64,000 bases of DNA from JAVBPE01 sp031549865. GTDB taxonomy: Bacteria; Bacillota_I; Bacilli_A; Acholeplasmatales; Anaeroplasmataceae. Shown here piece after piece: positions 53,643 to 63,447 of this stretch. The notes beneath the pieces were generated by a model, which saw nothing but the letters and a program-made list of their open reading frames with translations, ran no database searches and had not been told where the DNA came from. Both the position numbers and the translations under genes were made by a program. The stretch covers positions 62,001 through 126,000 of the forward strand of contig JAVBPE010000002.1 in assembly GCA_031549865.1 (NCBI GenBank), given 5' to 3'. Position 1 is the first letter of the stretch. Each line of letters begins with the position of its first letter.

Positions 53643-54292
53643 TGAAAGCTTTAATTTATAAAGAATTAAAATTAGTAACTTTGCCATTAACGTTTTTATT
53701 CGCTTTATTCACAATATTAATATTCATTCCTAATTATCCAGTAGAAGTAAGTTTTTTATATTTTTTTATGCCATTTCAAGTTATTTTTGCCTCAGCTAAT
53801 GGCAACAAAGATATAGAGTTTACTTCAATTTTACCGATTACAAAAAAACAAATTGTCATGAGTAAATTATTTGTAATCTTATTATATGAGTTTGCTACAA
53901 TTTTTTGTGGTCTCATTTTCAGTATTATAAGAAATAATATTTCATTTTATAATGATTTTACAGTTGGAATTTATCCAAACGCTGTTCTATTTGGAGTAGT
54001 ATTGATGTCATATTCACTATATAACTTTATATTTTTAAGAGGTTTTTTTAAAACAGGATATAAATGGGGAATACCACATTTATATGGCATACTTATCTTT
54101 TTTATAGCTTTTGTAATACTAATTACACCTATTTATATATTAAATAATTTCAATTTTAATTTAATGAATTTAGATTCTGAAAATAGAATTTACCGCATTA
54201 TATTTTTTGGTATTTCAATTCTTATATTTACTTTAATAAACTATTTGGCTTATAATAGTTCTAAGAAAAGATTTATAGGAGCTGATTTATAA
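53642..54292 (+). CDS. ABC-2 type permease subunit
   Basis: 216 residues with six predicted membrane helices, starting MKALIYKELKLVTLPLTF like ABC-2 permeases (a KEL-type amphipathic start). Pairs with the preceding ATPase as an exporter, substrate unknown but probably an antimicrobial peptide or a lipid. Tightly coupled on both sides. Confidence 0.88.
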   Translation: MKALIYKELKLVTLPLTFLFALFTILIFIPNYPVEVSFLYFFMPFQVIFASANGNKDIEFTSILPITKKQIVMSKLFVILLYEFATIFCGLIFSIIRNNISFYNDFTVGIYPNAVLFGVVLMSYSLYNFIFLRGFFKTGYKWGIPHLYGILIFFIAFVILITPIYILNNFNFNLMNLDSENRIYRIIFFGISILIFTLINYLAYNSSKKRFIGADL

Positions 54293-54293
54293 A

Positions 54294-54662
54294 ATGGATA
54301 TTGTTATATCGAATAAAAGTGATAAGCCGATTTACGAACAAATATATGAACAAGTTGCAACGCAAATAATAAACGGTAAATTATTACCAGGTATAGCCTT
54401 ACCATCAATTAGAAACATTTCATCTGAAACAGGTATTAGTATTATTACCATAAAAAAAGCTTGGGAAATGCTTGAAATAAACGGTTATATTTATACTAGA
54501 AGTGGAATTGGTTGTTTTGTAAAAGAAAATATAAATTCCAATCTTGATGATTTGAAAAATAATTTTATAATCGAAAAAATAGAAGAAATAATTAATTATT
54601 CAAAAGGTTTAAATATTTCTAAAGAAGAATTAGTAAATATTATTAAGGATTTATATAAGTAA
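54294..54662 (+). CDS. GntR-family regulator, YtrA subfamily
   Basis: 122 residues. The N-terminal winged helix with PIYEQIYEQVATQIINGKLLPGIALPSIRNISSETGISIITIKKAWEMLE is the GntR signature; the short C-terminal part (about 45 residues) defines the YtrA type, which dimerises without a large effector domain. It stands at the end of its ABC operon. The strong palindrome over the promoter is its likely operator. Confidence 0.93.
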   Translation: MDIVISNKSDKPIYEQIYEQVATQIINGKLLPGIALPSIRNISSETGISIITIKKAWEMLEINGYIYTRSGIGCFVKENINSNLDDLKNNFIIEKIEEIINYSKGLNISKEELVNIIKDLYK

Positions 54663-54690
54663 GATTTTATTGAATCTTACTTTTTTTTTG
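54655..54690 (+). terminator. Terminator of the YtrA-type operon
   Basis: Stem AAGTAAGATT/AATCTTACTT with a 6-base loop, followed by a run of nine T. Confidence 0.9.
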
Positions 54691-54727
54691 ATATAATTTA
54701 ATTAATAAGAAATTTATAGAGGGTAGC

Positions 54728-56254
54728 ATGGATGAAATAATCGAATATAGTAAAAAATATAATATAAGATTAGTAATAGGATTAATCAATCTTTTTTTGG
54801 CGTTTTTTGTTTTGATTGCTGGCGCTATCTTATATGATATAAATCAAATAATTGCAATTATTTTACTAAGTATATGCTTGGTATTTTTTATTGGTGGAAT
54901 AATTATAATAATTAGCAGTAAAAAATTTTTTAATGAATATCTAAAACTTCAAAAAAATTATATTAAAAACAAAATAGATAGCGATCAGTCTTTTTCTAGC
55001 AATATTTTTTCTACAACAAGAGCTGATAAAATAGAATTTAATGCTGAAGGAATAATCTATAAAGATATTAATTATTTATATAATGATTTAAAAATTTTAT
55101 TTTTTAAAGAAATTGTTATGAAAGCAATGTATAGTTATTTCATTCCAGTTATAGTTATCGGCTATAAAAATGAATTTAACCTTTGTATTGAGTTGGATAA
55201 TAATTTAATAAATACAATTACCAATAATAAAATTTCTTTAATTAATCAAAATGATTATCTTTATTTCATAAATAATTTTGATGATGGTTTCAATCAATTA
55301 AGAAAAAAAGTAATATACTTTAATCAAGGAAGTTTATTTACAAAAACCGAAGAAGAGCGAAATGATTTTAAGAAAACCAGAAAGAAATCAATTGTAGTTG
55401 TAGCAAGCATTTTATTATTAATGACTTCTTTTAGCTTATTATTACAGTGGATGAGTTTATCAAAAGAAGGAAATAATTTTGCTAACCTTATAAATTTTTC
55501 TTTAATATTAAATATAGCGGTTACTATAATATTTATCCTTCTTATTTTTGTTAAAAGGAAAAATATTAACCTTATAATACAGTTGTCAATTGCAAGTTAT
55601 ATTATTTACCACTGGATATATTATTTCTTTTTATATTATAGAACGGGATTTATAATTGATTTTTTCTACACTATTTTATTTATATTTTTAGGGATATATT
55701 ATGGTAAGAAAAGAATAGTTAATGAAAGAGAAACATTTACCCCCACAAGAACAGTATGGTTGGCAACGTTTATAGCATTTAACACATTTATGAATGTGTT
55801 AAACATAAAGATGTTGGATGAAAAAGATTTTTTCTTAGGATCAATTATCCCCGCCATTTTTGTAGTTTTTGGCTGTATATTATTTTCTATTTATTATTAT
55901 AAGAAAAAAAAAGAAAAAGCCTTAGATTTAAAAAAGTTAAAACAAGAAAAAATAGTTCTTTTTGTTTTGAACATACTTTACCCAGTTATAATTTATTTGA
56001 TTTGTTTTATTTATATGGTTGGATTTAATTATGCTCTTGATTTATCATCATCTCAAATATATAGCTGTGAAATTTTAGATAAGCACATTAGTAGTGGAAG
56101 AAATTCTGAATTTTTAATAAAAGTCTTAATTAATGAAAAAGAAATTGAACTTAGTATTGGTTCAAATGACTACCATAATTTAGATATTGGAGAAGTTATC
56201 GATCTTTCTTTGTATAAAGGCTTTTTCGGATGGGAGTATTTGATATATGAGTGA
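54728..56254 (+). CDS. Multi-pass membrane protein, unknown function
   Basis: 508 residues: two membrane helices at the N-terminus (about 15-70), a soluble region of about 150 residues with a YcxB-like or PH-type strand pattern (IEFNAEGIIYKDINYLYNDLKILFF), then about eight helices, and a C-terminal soluble strand region (CEILDKHISSGRNSEFLIKVLI). No enzymatic motif recognised. GAGGGTAGC precedes the ATG; overlap with the AlkD-like gene by eight bases links them. Confidence 0.65.
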   Translation: MDEIIEYSKKYNIRLVIGLINLFLAFFVLIAGAILYDINQIIAIILLSICLVFFIGGIIIIISSKKFFNEYLKLQKNYIKNKIDSDQSFSSNIFSTTRADKIEFNAEGIIYKDINYLYNDLKILFFKEIVMKAMYSYFIPVIVIGYKNEFNLCIELDNNLINTITNNKISLINQNDYLYFINNFDDGFNQLRKKVIYFNQGSLFTKTEEERNDFKKTRKKSIVVVASILLLMTSFSLLLQWMSLSKEGNNFANLINFSLILNIAVTIIFILLIFVKRKNINLIIQLSIASYIIYHWIYYFFLYYRTGFIIDFFYTILFIFLGIYYGKKRIVNERETFTPTRTVWLATFIAFNTFMNVLNIKMLDEKDFFLGSIIPAIFVVFGCILFSIYYYKKKKEKALDLKKLKQEKIVLFVLNILYPVIIYLICFIYMVGFNYALDLSSSQIYSCEILDKHISSGRNSEFLIKVLINEKEIELSIGSNDYHNLDIGEVIDLSLYKGFFGWEYLIYE

Positions 56255-56921
56255 TATAACTGTAGATGAGGTTAAAAAAGAATTAGAAAAATTAAAGACC
56301 GAAAAAACATATAAAACATATTTGTCTCAAGGTGCAATCAATCCAATAGGAGTCCCGACATTAAGTATGAAACCTTTGGCAAGAAAGATTATGCATAATC
56401 AAGAGTTGGCTTTAGAGTTGTATGATAGTGGTATATATGATTTAATGTATTTAGCTGGAATGATAGTAGATCCAGAAAAAATGAATGAGGAAATATTTAA
56501 TGATTGGATTAATAAAGCATATATCCCAATGATTTCGGATCATATTGTTTCAGTAAGTTTAGCGGAATGTTGTTTTGCGTTAAAGTTAGCAAGTGAATGG
56601 ATTTTAAACAAAAAAGATTTAATCCGTTCAGCAGCTTATAATTGTTATGCTTGGGTTGTTGGAGTAAAAAGTGATAATGAATTAGATTATAATGATTTAA
56701 AAACAAAATTAGAAATTATTGAAAACAATTATATAATTGAAGAAACCAATACAAAAAAAGCGATGCTTAATTATGTTTATAGTATAGGAGTTTCTTATAA
56801 AGATTTATATCAAGAAGCATTAAAACTATCATTAAAACTTGATAATAAAACCGCTCACAATTTAGAAATTGCATTTAATAAAAATAGAATTGGTTTTAAA
56901 AGAAAAAAAGTTAGATGCTAA
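56247..56921 (+). CDS. DNA alkylation repair protein, AlkD-like HEAT-repeat family
   Basis: 224 residues. GVPTLSMKPLARKIMHNQELALELYDSG and later LASEWI, AAYNCYAWVVG fit the HEAT-like repeats of the AlkD/AlkC group. AlkD excises bulky or positively charged bases without base flipping, using an Asp and two Trp; a Trp-containing stretch is visible, but the catalytic Asp was not assigned with certainty. The length fits AlkD. Starts inside the previous gene. Confidence 0.8.
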   Translation: MSDITVDEVKKELEKLKTEKTYKTYLSQGAINPIGVPTLSMKPLARKIMHNQELALELYDSGIYDLMYLAGMIVDPEKMNEEIFNDWINKAYIPMISDHIVSVSLAECCFALKLASEWILNKKDLIRSAAYNCYAWVVGVKSDNELDYNDLKTKLEIIENNYIIEETNTKKAMLNYVYSIGVSYKDLYQEALKLSLKLDNKTAHNLEIAFNKNRIGFKRKKVRC

Positions 56922-56964
56922 AAAATAGCCTAACAAAAGGATTATTAATGAAAAAGGTGAGGAA

Positions 56965-57660
56965 ATGATTCAAGATAGAAGAATAGCTTTAATATTTAGA
57001 GCAATTAGTTTTATTTTAATATTAACGGGTTTATTTGCAACAATAGGTATATTTAGAGGTGAATTTCATTATGTATCTTTTTTATACTATACTGTTCAAA
57101 GTAATTTTTTAGTTTTATTATTATTTTTATATTTAAGCCTTACAACTTTTTTAGAACTTCATATAAAGGGTAAAAAAGGAAGTGTCGGGTTTAAATCTAG
57201 ATTTCATATGATTTGTGTTATAGATATTTTTCTAACATTTTTTGTGTATTGGGTTTTACTTGTACCACAATCATTCTCAATGAGTAATGATTTAAATCTA
57301 TGGTCTTATGATAATTTAATGGTTCATGCAATAGCTCCAGTATTATGTTTTGTAGATTATATTTTATTTTCTGATTCTAAACATTTAAAATATAAAGATA
57401 CATATTTGACTTTAATATATCCTATTTTTTATCTAGCAGGAATGTCAATTTTAGGGTTATCTGGTTATACTTTTGGCTATGATTCTTTAGGTAAAGCTTA
57501 TCATTATCCATATTTTTTCTTTGATTATGATAGAGTTGGTTTAATGTCTATAGTTTATATTTTTGCTTTAATAATTTTATTTATAGTGATTAGTCACTTA
57601 TTATACTTATTAGATAAGAAGTGGCAAAAGAAAATTATATATCCTAAAATAAAAAGCTAA
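56965..57660 (+). CDS. Pr6Pr-family membrane protein
   Basis: 231 residues with about six membrane helices and conserved FLYYTVQSNFLVLLLFL, NLMVHAIAPVLCFVDYILF and YPIFYLAG blocks of the Pr6Pr/AIG1-FAR17a group. No catalysis is assigned in bacteria; eukaryotic relatives (AIG1, ADTRP) hydrolyse fatty-acid esters of hydroxy fatty acids through conserved Thr and His; a His in MVHAIAP is in the right surroundings. GGTGAGG precedes the ATG. Confidence 0.85.
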   Translation: MIQDRRIALIFRAISFILILTGLFATIGIFRGEFHYVSFLYYTVQSNFLVLLLFLYLSLTTFLELHIKGKKGSVGFKSRFHMICVIDIFLTFFVYWVLLVPQSFSMSNDLNLWSYDNLMVHAIAPVLCFVDYILFSDSKHLKYKDTYLTLIYPIFYLAGMSILGLSGYTFGYDSLGKAYHYPYFFFDYDRVGLMSIVYIFALIILFIVISHLLYLLDKKWQKKIIYPKIKS

Positions 57661-57683
57661 ACAATTTTGTTTAGCTTTTTATT
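57651..57683. terminator. Bidirectional terminator
   Basis: Stem AAAAAGCTAAAC/GTTTAGCTTTTT with a 6-base loop, between convergent genes. Confidence 0.9.
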
Positions 57684-58554
57684 TACCAATAACAAGTTCC
57701 ATAAACTTTAATGCTGCAAATGTTAAAGTCGTTTCTTTTCTTGTAATACCGCCGATGTGTCTTTTAGGTATTTGAAATGAAGTTGGAATTTCATACAATT
57801 CATTATTATCGATATTATTTTTTATAAATTCTTTGGTGACACATCCAACACCAAGTCCAGCTTTGGCAAACTCTACAACAAGATCAAAACTTCCAAGTTC
57901 GATTCCTGGCTTTAATTCATGTCCTAAATTGGAAAAGTATTTATTAACATATAAACGAGTATTACTACTGGTTTCTAGCATAACTAAAGGCAATTTTGAA
58001 ATATCCTCGATGTTTTGCATTGACATATTTTTATATTTTGAATTACCAACAAAGCATTCGGATACACTCATACACTCATAGACATTGAATTCATGTGTAT
58101 CAATTGGCAGATTTACAAAAGCAACATCGACCTTACCCGCTCTTAAAAGTCCTAATGTTTCACTTGTTGTTCGATTAGTTATTTCAATATTAACATCAGG
58201 ATATGTATCGTGAAATTTAGTAATATATTTTAAGAGATAGTGGCGACATAAAGTATCAGAAGCTCCAATTCTAATTATCCCCTTAGCTAAATGTTTCATT
58301 TGTAAAAAATTGTTTTCTGCTAATTTGAAATAATTAAGTCCGTGCTCAATATCTTCAAGCATTTTTTCTCCCTCAGGAGTTAAGGTCATTCCTTTTTGCG
58401 TCCTGACAAAAAGTTTACCTCCAAGTTGAGTTTCTAAATTTAATATTGATTGACTTAATGCTGGTTGTGAAACGTATAGTTCTTTTGAAGCTGCAGTCAA
58501 ACTACCAGTTTTAGCAATGGCGTAAAAAGCTCGATATAGTTCTAAATTAATCAT
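57679..58554 (-). CDS. LysR-family transcriptional regulator
   Basis: 291 residues: N-terminal helix-turn-helix AFYAIAKTGSLTAASKELYVSQPALSQSILNLE and a periplasmic-binding-protein-like effector domain. AGGAGGAC precedes the ATG. It is divergent from the CofE-like gene 119 bases away, the usual place for a LysR target; the effector is unknown. Confidence 0.95.
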   Translation of the reverse strand: MINLELYRAFYAIAKTGSLTAASKELYVSQPALSQSILNLETQLGGKLFVRTQKGMTLTPEGEKMLEDIEHGLNYFKLAENNFLQMKHLAKGIIRIGASDTLCRHYLLKYITKFHDTYPDVNIEITNRTTSETLGLLRAGKVDVAFVNLPIDTHEFNVYECMSVSECFVGNSKYKNMSMQNIEDISKLPLVMLETSSNTRLYVNKYFSNLGHELKPGIELGSFDLVVEFAKAGLGVGCVTKEFIKNNIDNNELYEIPTSFQIPKRHIGGITRKETTLTFAALKFMELVIGK

Positions 58555-58673
58555 AAGTCCTCCTTATACTAAGTATTAGATATAAAATATTTACTTATAA
58601 AATCAATATTAGTATAATATAATTGTTTTTAAAAGACAAGAAAAAATTATTGTATTTTTGAAAGGATTAAATC

Positions 58674-59852
58674 ATGAGAACAATTGGTACAGTATCAAGA
58701 GGGGTAAGAGCTCCAATCATAAAAGAGGGAGATAATTTAGTTGAAATTGTTGCGAATTCTATCGTAAATGCATCTAAAGAAGATGGTTTTAATTTAAATG
58801 ACCATGACGTTGTTGGGGTAACAGAATCTATTTTAGCTCGTGCTCAAGGAAACTATGCAACGTTAGAACAAATTGCTAAAGACGTTAAAAATAAATTTCC
58901 AAGTGGAAAAGTAGGTTTAACTTTCCCAATATTAAGTAGAAATCGTTTCTCACAAATTTTAAAGGGAATATCTATGGGCGTAGATGAATTATATATCGTT
59001 TTAAGTTATCCATCTGATGAAGTAGGTAATCCACTTATCAGTTTTGATTTACTTGATGAATTAAATGTAAATCCCTATACTGATGTATTCACAGAAGAAG
59101 AGTTTGCATTAAAATTTGGTGATATTGTTCATCCTTTTACTGGCGTTAATTATATAAATTATTATAAAGAATTATCAGGTGGAAAAGCTAAAATTATTTT
59201 AGCTAATAATCCATGTGAAGTTTTAAAATATACTAAAGATGTTATCACAGCTGATATTCATTCTCGTTTCCGTAATAAGAAGAGATTAATTAAAGCGGGA
59301 GCTAATAATGTAATTGGAATCGATGAAATATTAACTTCTTCAGTTGATGGTAGTGGATATCATCCACAATATGGATTATTGGGTTCTAACCTTGCAACTG
59401 ATAACTCAATTAAGCTATTTCCACGTGATGCTCAAGCTTTTGTTGAAGCAACTCAAAAACGTTTATTTGAATTGTGTGGTAAAAATATTGAAGTTATGGT
59501 TTATGGTGACGGAGCATTTAAAGATCCAGTTGGTGGTATTTGGGAACTTGCTGACCCTGTAGTTTCTCCAGGATTTACAAGTGGTTTAAATGGTCAACCA
59601 AATGAATTAAAATTAAAATATTTAGCTGATAATAAAATTGCTGATAAAACTGGTGAAGATGCTTCAAATGCAATTAAAGAAATGATTAGAAGCAAAGAAA
59701 ATAATCTTGTTAATAATATAGTATCGCAAGGCACAACACCTCGTAGATTAACGGACTTATTAGGCAGTCTGTGTGATTTAACTAGTGGTAGTGGTGATAA
59801 AGGTACTCCAATTATTTTAGTTCAAGGATATTTTGATTCTTACGCAGATTAA
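58674..59852 (+). CDS. CofE-like ligase (coenzyme F420-0:L-glutamate ligase family)
   Basis: 392 residues, longer than archaeal CofE (about 250). GVRAPIIKEGDNLVEIV and HDVVGVTESILARAQGN match the CofE N-terminal substrate and metal site (the Glu of TES). Family enzymes add glutamate to a phospholactyl-flavin. F420 is not expected in this lineage, and no cofC, cofD, fbiC-like gene was seen here, so the family label may mask another amide-ligase role, for example on a peptide or nucleotide sugar. AAAGGATT precedes the ATG. Divergent from the LysR gene. Confidence 0.8.
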   Translation: MRTIGTVSRGVRAPIIKEGDNLVEIVANSIVNASKEDGFNLNDHDVVGVTESILARAQGNYATLEQIAKDVKNKFPSGKVGLTFPILSRNRFSQILKGISMGVDELYIVLSYPSDEVGNPLISFDLLDELNVNPYTDVFTEEEFALKFGDIVHPFTGVNYINYYKELSGGKAKIILANNPCEVLKYTKDVITADIHSRFRNKKRLIKAGANNVIGIDEILTSSVDGSGYHPQYGLLGSNLATDNSIKLFPRDAQAFVEATQKRLFELCGKNIEVMVYGDGAFKDPVGGIWELADPVVSPGFTSGLNGQPNELKLKYLADNKIADKTGEDASNAIKEMIRSKENNLVNNIVSQGTTPRRLTDLLGSLCDLTSGSGDKGTPIILVQGYFDSYAD

Positions 59853-59857
59853 TAAAA

Positions 59858-59896
59858 TAATGCTTTAGGCTTATAGTCTAAAGCATCTTTTTTTTG
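59858..59896 (+). terminator. Terminator of the CofE-like gene
   Basis: Stem ATGCTTTAG/CTAAAGCAT (59860-59886) followed by a run of eight T. Confidence 0.9.
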
Positions 59897-59927
59897 TATA
59901 ATATAATTATATAAAGAGGGCATTGCT

Positions 59928-61274
59928 ATGGATATAAAAGAAGAAGTGAAGGTAACTGAATTAAAGTTGAAAAAATTAAATAGAAAATTAAATATTATTT
60001 ATATATTTTTTATAATAATATTTTCAAGTTTACTATTATATCTAGATTTTAAATTTACTAATAACGAAGAATTTTTCAAGCATCTATCTGGTAAAATAGT
60101 ATTTTCAATATTTTTTGGATTAGGCTTTTCTTTTGCTTTTAAAAATCTATCAGTTAAAAATAGGAAGTATAATAATCATTTATTAGATCTTAAAACCTTA
60201 AATGCGATTATTACTTATAAAAAAAATTCAAATGAAAATATATCACTACTAGAAGAAGTGAAGAAAATAGACTTTAAGAGATTTAAAAAAGAATTCATTA
60301 ACTTAAACATTGGATTTATAATGATTATAATTGCTGTATTTGGTCTTTATTCCAGTTTTTTGTTATCTGATATTCCAAATTTATGGCCGATATTATTTAG
60401 CACTTCAGCCTTAGTTTTAATTTTTGGTTCAATTTTAAATGTCACTTTTAGTTTTTATAAATCTATAAAAAATACATTTTTAAATATATTTGTTCTAATT
60501 CTCCCGATCTTAATATCATTTAGTTATATGAATTATTTAAAAGATCCAATTGATATTTTAGTTTCGATAGTTAATATAATAATAGGTATAATTTTACTGA
60601 TAATTTTTAATATCTTTTACTATAAAAGAAAGCAAAAAAGGTTAGATGAAAACAAGCTTTTAACTAAATCTAGAAAGAAAATAATTCATCTAGAATTTAT
60701 AAACTTCTCAATTTTATATAATGATAAATTAGACCGTCTTTATACATATCGCTATAATGGGTTTTGTATCTATAAATTAGAGAAGTTTAACAATGGTCTA
60801 TATGAGGATACGAAAATAGGTATAATTAAGAATCAATCATTGCATAGTCTACTCTTATTAATTAATCCTTATATATGTGATGGTAGAGATATTAATTTAA
60901 ATACTTTTAAAGAATTTAGGGGAAAAGTTACTAAATATAATAAAGCAAATGATATTTTACTTGATGAATTGGATAAAGATATAGATAACGGGTTTAAACT
61001 ATTAAAAGAAAAATTAGAGGTTAGCGCTGATTTTTATCAAGATATTGAAACATTTAGTTATTACAAAGAAGGACATGACATATTTATTAGTTTTGATTTA
61101 GAATCTGCAGTTTTAATAATAGATGAAGAAGCGGAAACAGAAAATACTAAGGAGTTTGAATATTTAACATTTAATACTTATACAAAATTAATTGAAAGTA
61201 TAAATAATGAAATAAATGACTTTTTAACTCAAAATAAAATAGTTCAGGAAAAATCTAGATGGAAAAGAAAATAA
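59928..61274 (+). CDS. Membrane protein with cytosolic coiled tails, unknown function
   Basis: 448 residues: a short charged N-terminus, two membrane helices (about 26-46, 58-75), a charged linker, four more helices (about 125-235), then a soluble Lys/Glu/Asp-rich C-terminal domain of about 210 residues with beta-strand pattern. No known motif; GAGGGC precedes the ATG. Region from here to the window end contains mostly unknown proteins and a decayed gene, suggesting fast turnover. Confidence 0.6.
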   Translation: MDIKEEVKVTELKLKKLNRKLNIIYIFFIIIFSSLLLYLDFKFTNNEEFFKHLSGKIVFSIFFGLGFSFAFKNLSVKNRKYNNHLLDLKTLNAIITYKKNSNENISLLEEVKKIDFKRFKKEFINLNIGFIMIIIAVFGLYSSFLLSDIPNLWPILFSTSALVLIFGSILNVTFSFYKSIKNTFLNIFVLILPILISFSYMNYLKDPIDILVSIVNIIIGIILLIIFNIFYYKRKQKRLDENKLLTKSRKKIIHLEFINFSILYNDKLDRLYTYRYNGFCIYKLEKFNNGLYEDTKIGIIKNQSLHSLLLLINPYICDGRDINLNTFKEFRGKVTKYNKANDILLDELDKDIDNGFKLLKEKLEVSADFYQDIETFSYYKEGHDIFISFDLESAVLIIDEEAETENTKEFEYLTFNTYTKLIESINNEINDFLTQNKIVQEKSRWKRK

Positions 61275-61341
61275 TTATTGGACAGGTAAAACTATATTAA
61301 AGTTGAATGTCAACCTAATAAGATCTACTTAATTTAAATGA

Positions 61342-61617
61342 TTCATTTATAGTTATTTTGAAGAAAAAAGCGTAGATGCTTTTTTAGCAGAATATATCTG
61401 AACATTTAAAATTAGAAGAATCATATGACGCCACAAAATTATTATATAAATTTTTAAAATCAAATGGATTGCTAGAATAGCTGTCTTTGATGTAAATTTT
61501 AAAAATGAATGATATGAAAGAAATTGCAAAGTCCGATGTTTATACCGAATTGACACAAGTAATAAAGATGGTAAATTAAAGATAGCATCTTTAATCATTG
61601 ATAAGATTAAAAAATAG
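61342..61617 (+). pseudogene. Decayed gene fragment, unknown family
   Basis: In the 360-base gap between two genes, four open fragments in shifting frames follow each other on the plus strand: 61342-61401 (SYFEEKSVDAFLAEYI), 61400-61480 (EHLKLEESYDATKLLYKFLK), 61474-61512 (RIAVFDVNFKNE) and 61516-61617 (ending LIIDKIKK). Each has protein-like codon use, and frame breaks separate them. Together they suggest a former gene of at least 90 codons, broken by several small indels. The family was not recognised; the antisense frame over this region is not considered a gene. Confidence 0.5.
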
Positions 61618-61634
61618 ATTATGAGGAAGTTGGT

Positions 61635-61958
61635 ATGATGAAAAAAACACGTTATTATTTTTTAGAACAATATGACGACTATTTAAAAGATCCCTCTAAG
61701 GATTATATTATTGATGAATTTTATGATGAAGATTATCTAGAAATTGAAGAACATTGTGACGATATAGAATGGAAAAAAGAATTTATTAATAATAAAATGA
61801 TATCACATTTTAATAATGGTGGAGAATTTTATAAGATTATTAAACAAGATTTAACTGAGCTTGAGGAAGCAAATATTGATGATACAATGAAATTGATGAT
61901 AAATGATTATAAATATATAAGAAAATATGTTTTAAACCACAAAAATATAACAGATTAA
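61635..61958 (+). CDS. Small acidic hypothetical protein
   Basis: 107 residues, strongly acidic N-terminal half (DDYLKDPSKDYIIDEFYDEDYLEIEEHCDD), helical C-terminal half. No signal or membrane helix. AGGAAG precedes the ATG. Immunity-protein-like in size and charge, and placed after a decayed gene, but no toxin partner is seen. Function not known. Confidence 0.6.
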   Translation: MMKKTRYYFLEQYDDYLKDPSKDYIIDEFYDEDYLEIEEHCDDIEWKKEFINNKMISHFNNGGEFYKIIKQDLTELEEANIDDTMKLMINDYKYIRKYVLNHKNITD

Positions 61959-61990
61959 ATGATCTTTAATAGGATCATTTTTATTTTAGT
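61957..61990 (+). terminator. Terminator after the small acidic gene
   Basis: Stem AAATGATC/GATCATTT with an 8-base loop, then TTTATTTT. Confidence 0.8.
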
Positions 61991-62037
61991 AATTTTTCTT
62001 CTTTAAGTAAATATATAGGTGAAAGGAAGTATATATA

Positions 62038-63420
62038 ATGAAAAAAGTGTTTATTAGTTTTATTTTATTTATCTTAATTGTTTTTAGCATTAAAATTAAA
62101 GCTTATTATGAACCATGTGCTAAAGAAGGATGTGGACCAAATTATTTAGATCCCCATGTCTTAGATGTGGTAGATGATTATTTTTGCATTTCTAAATTGG
62201 TAAAGTTAGAAGAAGGTGAAAAATATTATATGATTGGAAATAGAGAATTTATGGGGAATGCACCTAATGGCTGGGATGATTCAATTAAGCTGTTATTTTA
62301 TGATTCTAAACAAATGTTTATCGAATCTAATGATTTTGTAACTTGGAATTCTGATTTTGAAGCATTTATTTATAATAGCTTTGAAATGCCTAAAAATGGT
62401 ATGTATGTAATGTGTGAGAATTTAAATGTAAAAAGATGTAATAATATTGAACTATATAAAGATTATGTTTACATCTATAAAGCTAACGATAGGTCAATTG
62501 TAGAAGTAATGAGCGAAGGATTAAGTAGTTTTTTCCCAAAAGATAAATATTTAAAATCAACTGATAAAAACATTTTGATAGTTTCAAATAAAAAAGAAAT
62601 GTTAATTGAAGATATCAAAGCTTTAGTAACAATTTATGATCCTGAGGAAGGAATTATTTTTACCCCACTTACCGTTTTTAAAAATGAATATTCTAATGAT
62701 TATCAAAAACCAGGTTTTCATGAAATAATATTTGAAGGAGTAAATAAGGAAGGAGTTAAGAGTCAATTATTAATTAGCATGTATGTTGTAGATATTGAGT
62801 ATTCGGTGCTATCATTAAAAAATGAAATATACGATATTAACGTCTCAAAACTATATGAAACTAATTTAATTAATATATTTCAAAGTAATGTGATAATTGA
62901 AGAAGGACATACAGGATATATTGAACCATTGAATCCAGAAATTTTTGGTGAATTTAGTAAATGTGGATTGTTTTTAATTAAATATGAATTTTTTGAACTA
63001 AATTTGAACGATACTACCTATATTGAATTTTATGTTAATATTAAAAATGATACGGGGCCTGATTTTTACTTAAGCAAATTAATACTAGATGAGATGACAT
63101 TTAAAAATATGTCAATGACTCAAAAAGTTAATTATATAATTAAATATTTGGAATCGCAAAATATAATTGCAACTAATGTAAAAATTACAGAAGATTATGA
63201 AGATTTCAAAATAGTTAATGGTAATTATGAAGTATCATTTAGTTATGAGGTGGATGGAATTAATAAAATTGGAGTTTTATATCTAAAAGCCGAGGAAGAA
63301 AGTCATAAAGAGAATAATGTATTAGATATTATTAATTATGTTATTTGTGGAATTACTTTAGTTATCTTGGGCATAACATTATTTAATCTTTATAGAAGAA
63401 AGAAAAAGAATATGTTATAA
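62038..63420 (+). CDS. Exported membrane-anchored surface protein, unknown function
   Basis: 460 residues: a signal peptide (MKKVFISFILFILIVFS, cleavage near KAYY), an extracellular beta-rich region with a CAKEGCG cysteine pair near the start and later Cys (DYFCISK, MCENLNVKRC), and a C-terminal membrane helix with a basic tail (VICGITLVILGITLFNLYRRKKK). Single-pass type I topology. AAAGGAAG precedes the ATG. Not matched to a known family; Ig-like domains are possible in the middle. Confidence 0.65.
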   Translation: MKKVFISFILFILIVFSIKIKAYYEPCAKEGCGPNYLDPHVLDVVDDYFCISKLVKLEEGEKYYMIGNREFMGNAPNGWDDSIKLLFYDSKQMFIESNDFVTWNSDFEAFIYNSFEMPKNGMYVMCENLNVKRCNNIELYKDYVYIYKANDRSIVEVMSEGLSSFFPKDKYLKSTDKNILIVSNKKEMLIEDIKALVTIYDPEEGIIFTPLTVFKNEYSNDYQKPGFHEIIFEGVNKEGVKSQLLISMYVVDIEYSVLSLKNEIYDINVSKLYETNLINIFQSNVIIEEGHTGYIEPLNPEIFGEFSKCGLFLIKYEFFELNLNDTTYIEFYVNIKNDTGPDFYLSKLILDEMTFKNMSMTQKVNYIIKYLESQNIIATNVKITEDYEDFKIVNGNYEVSFSYEVDGINKIGVLYLKAEEESHKENNVLDIINYVICGITLVILGITLFNLYRRKKKNML

Positions 63421-63447
63421 TTGAAATGTTTTAAAGAGGTGATTATA

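Noticed and set aside
61353..61598. Open reading frame on the minus strand over the decayed region
   Set aside because: No ribosome site, and protein-like fragments are on the plus strand; low-complexity antisense frame.
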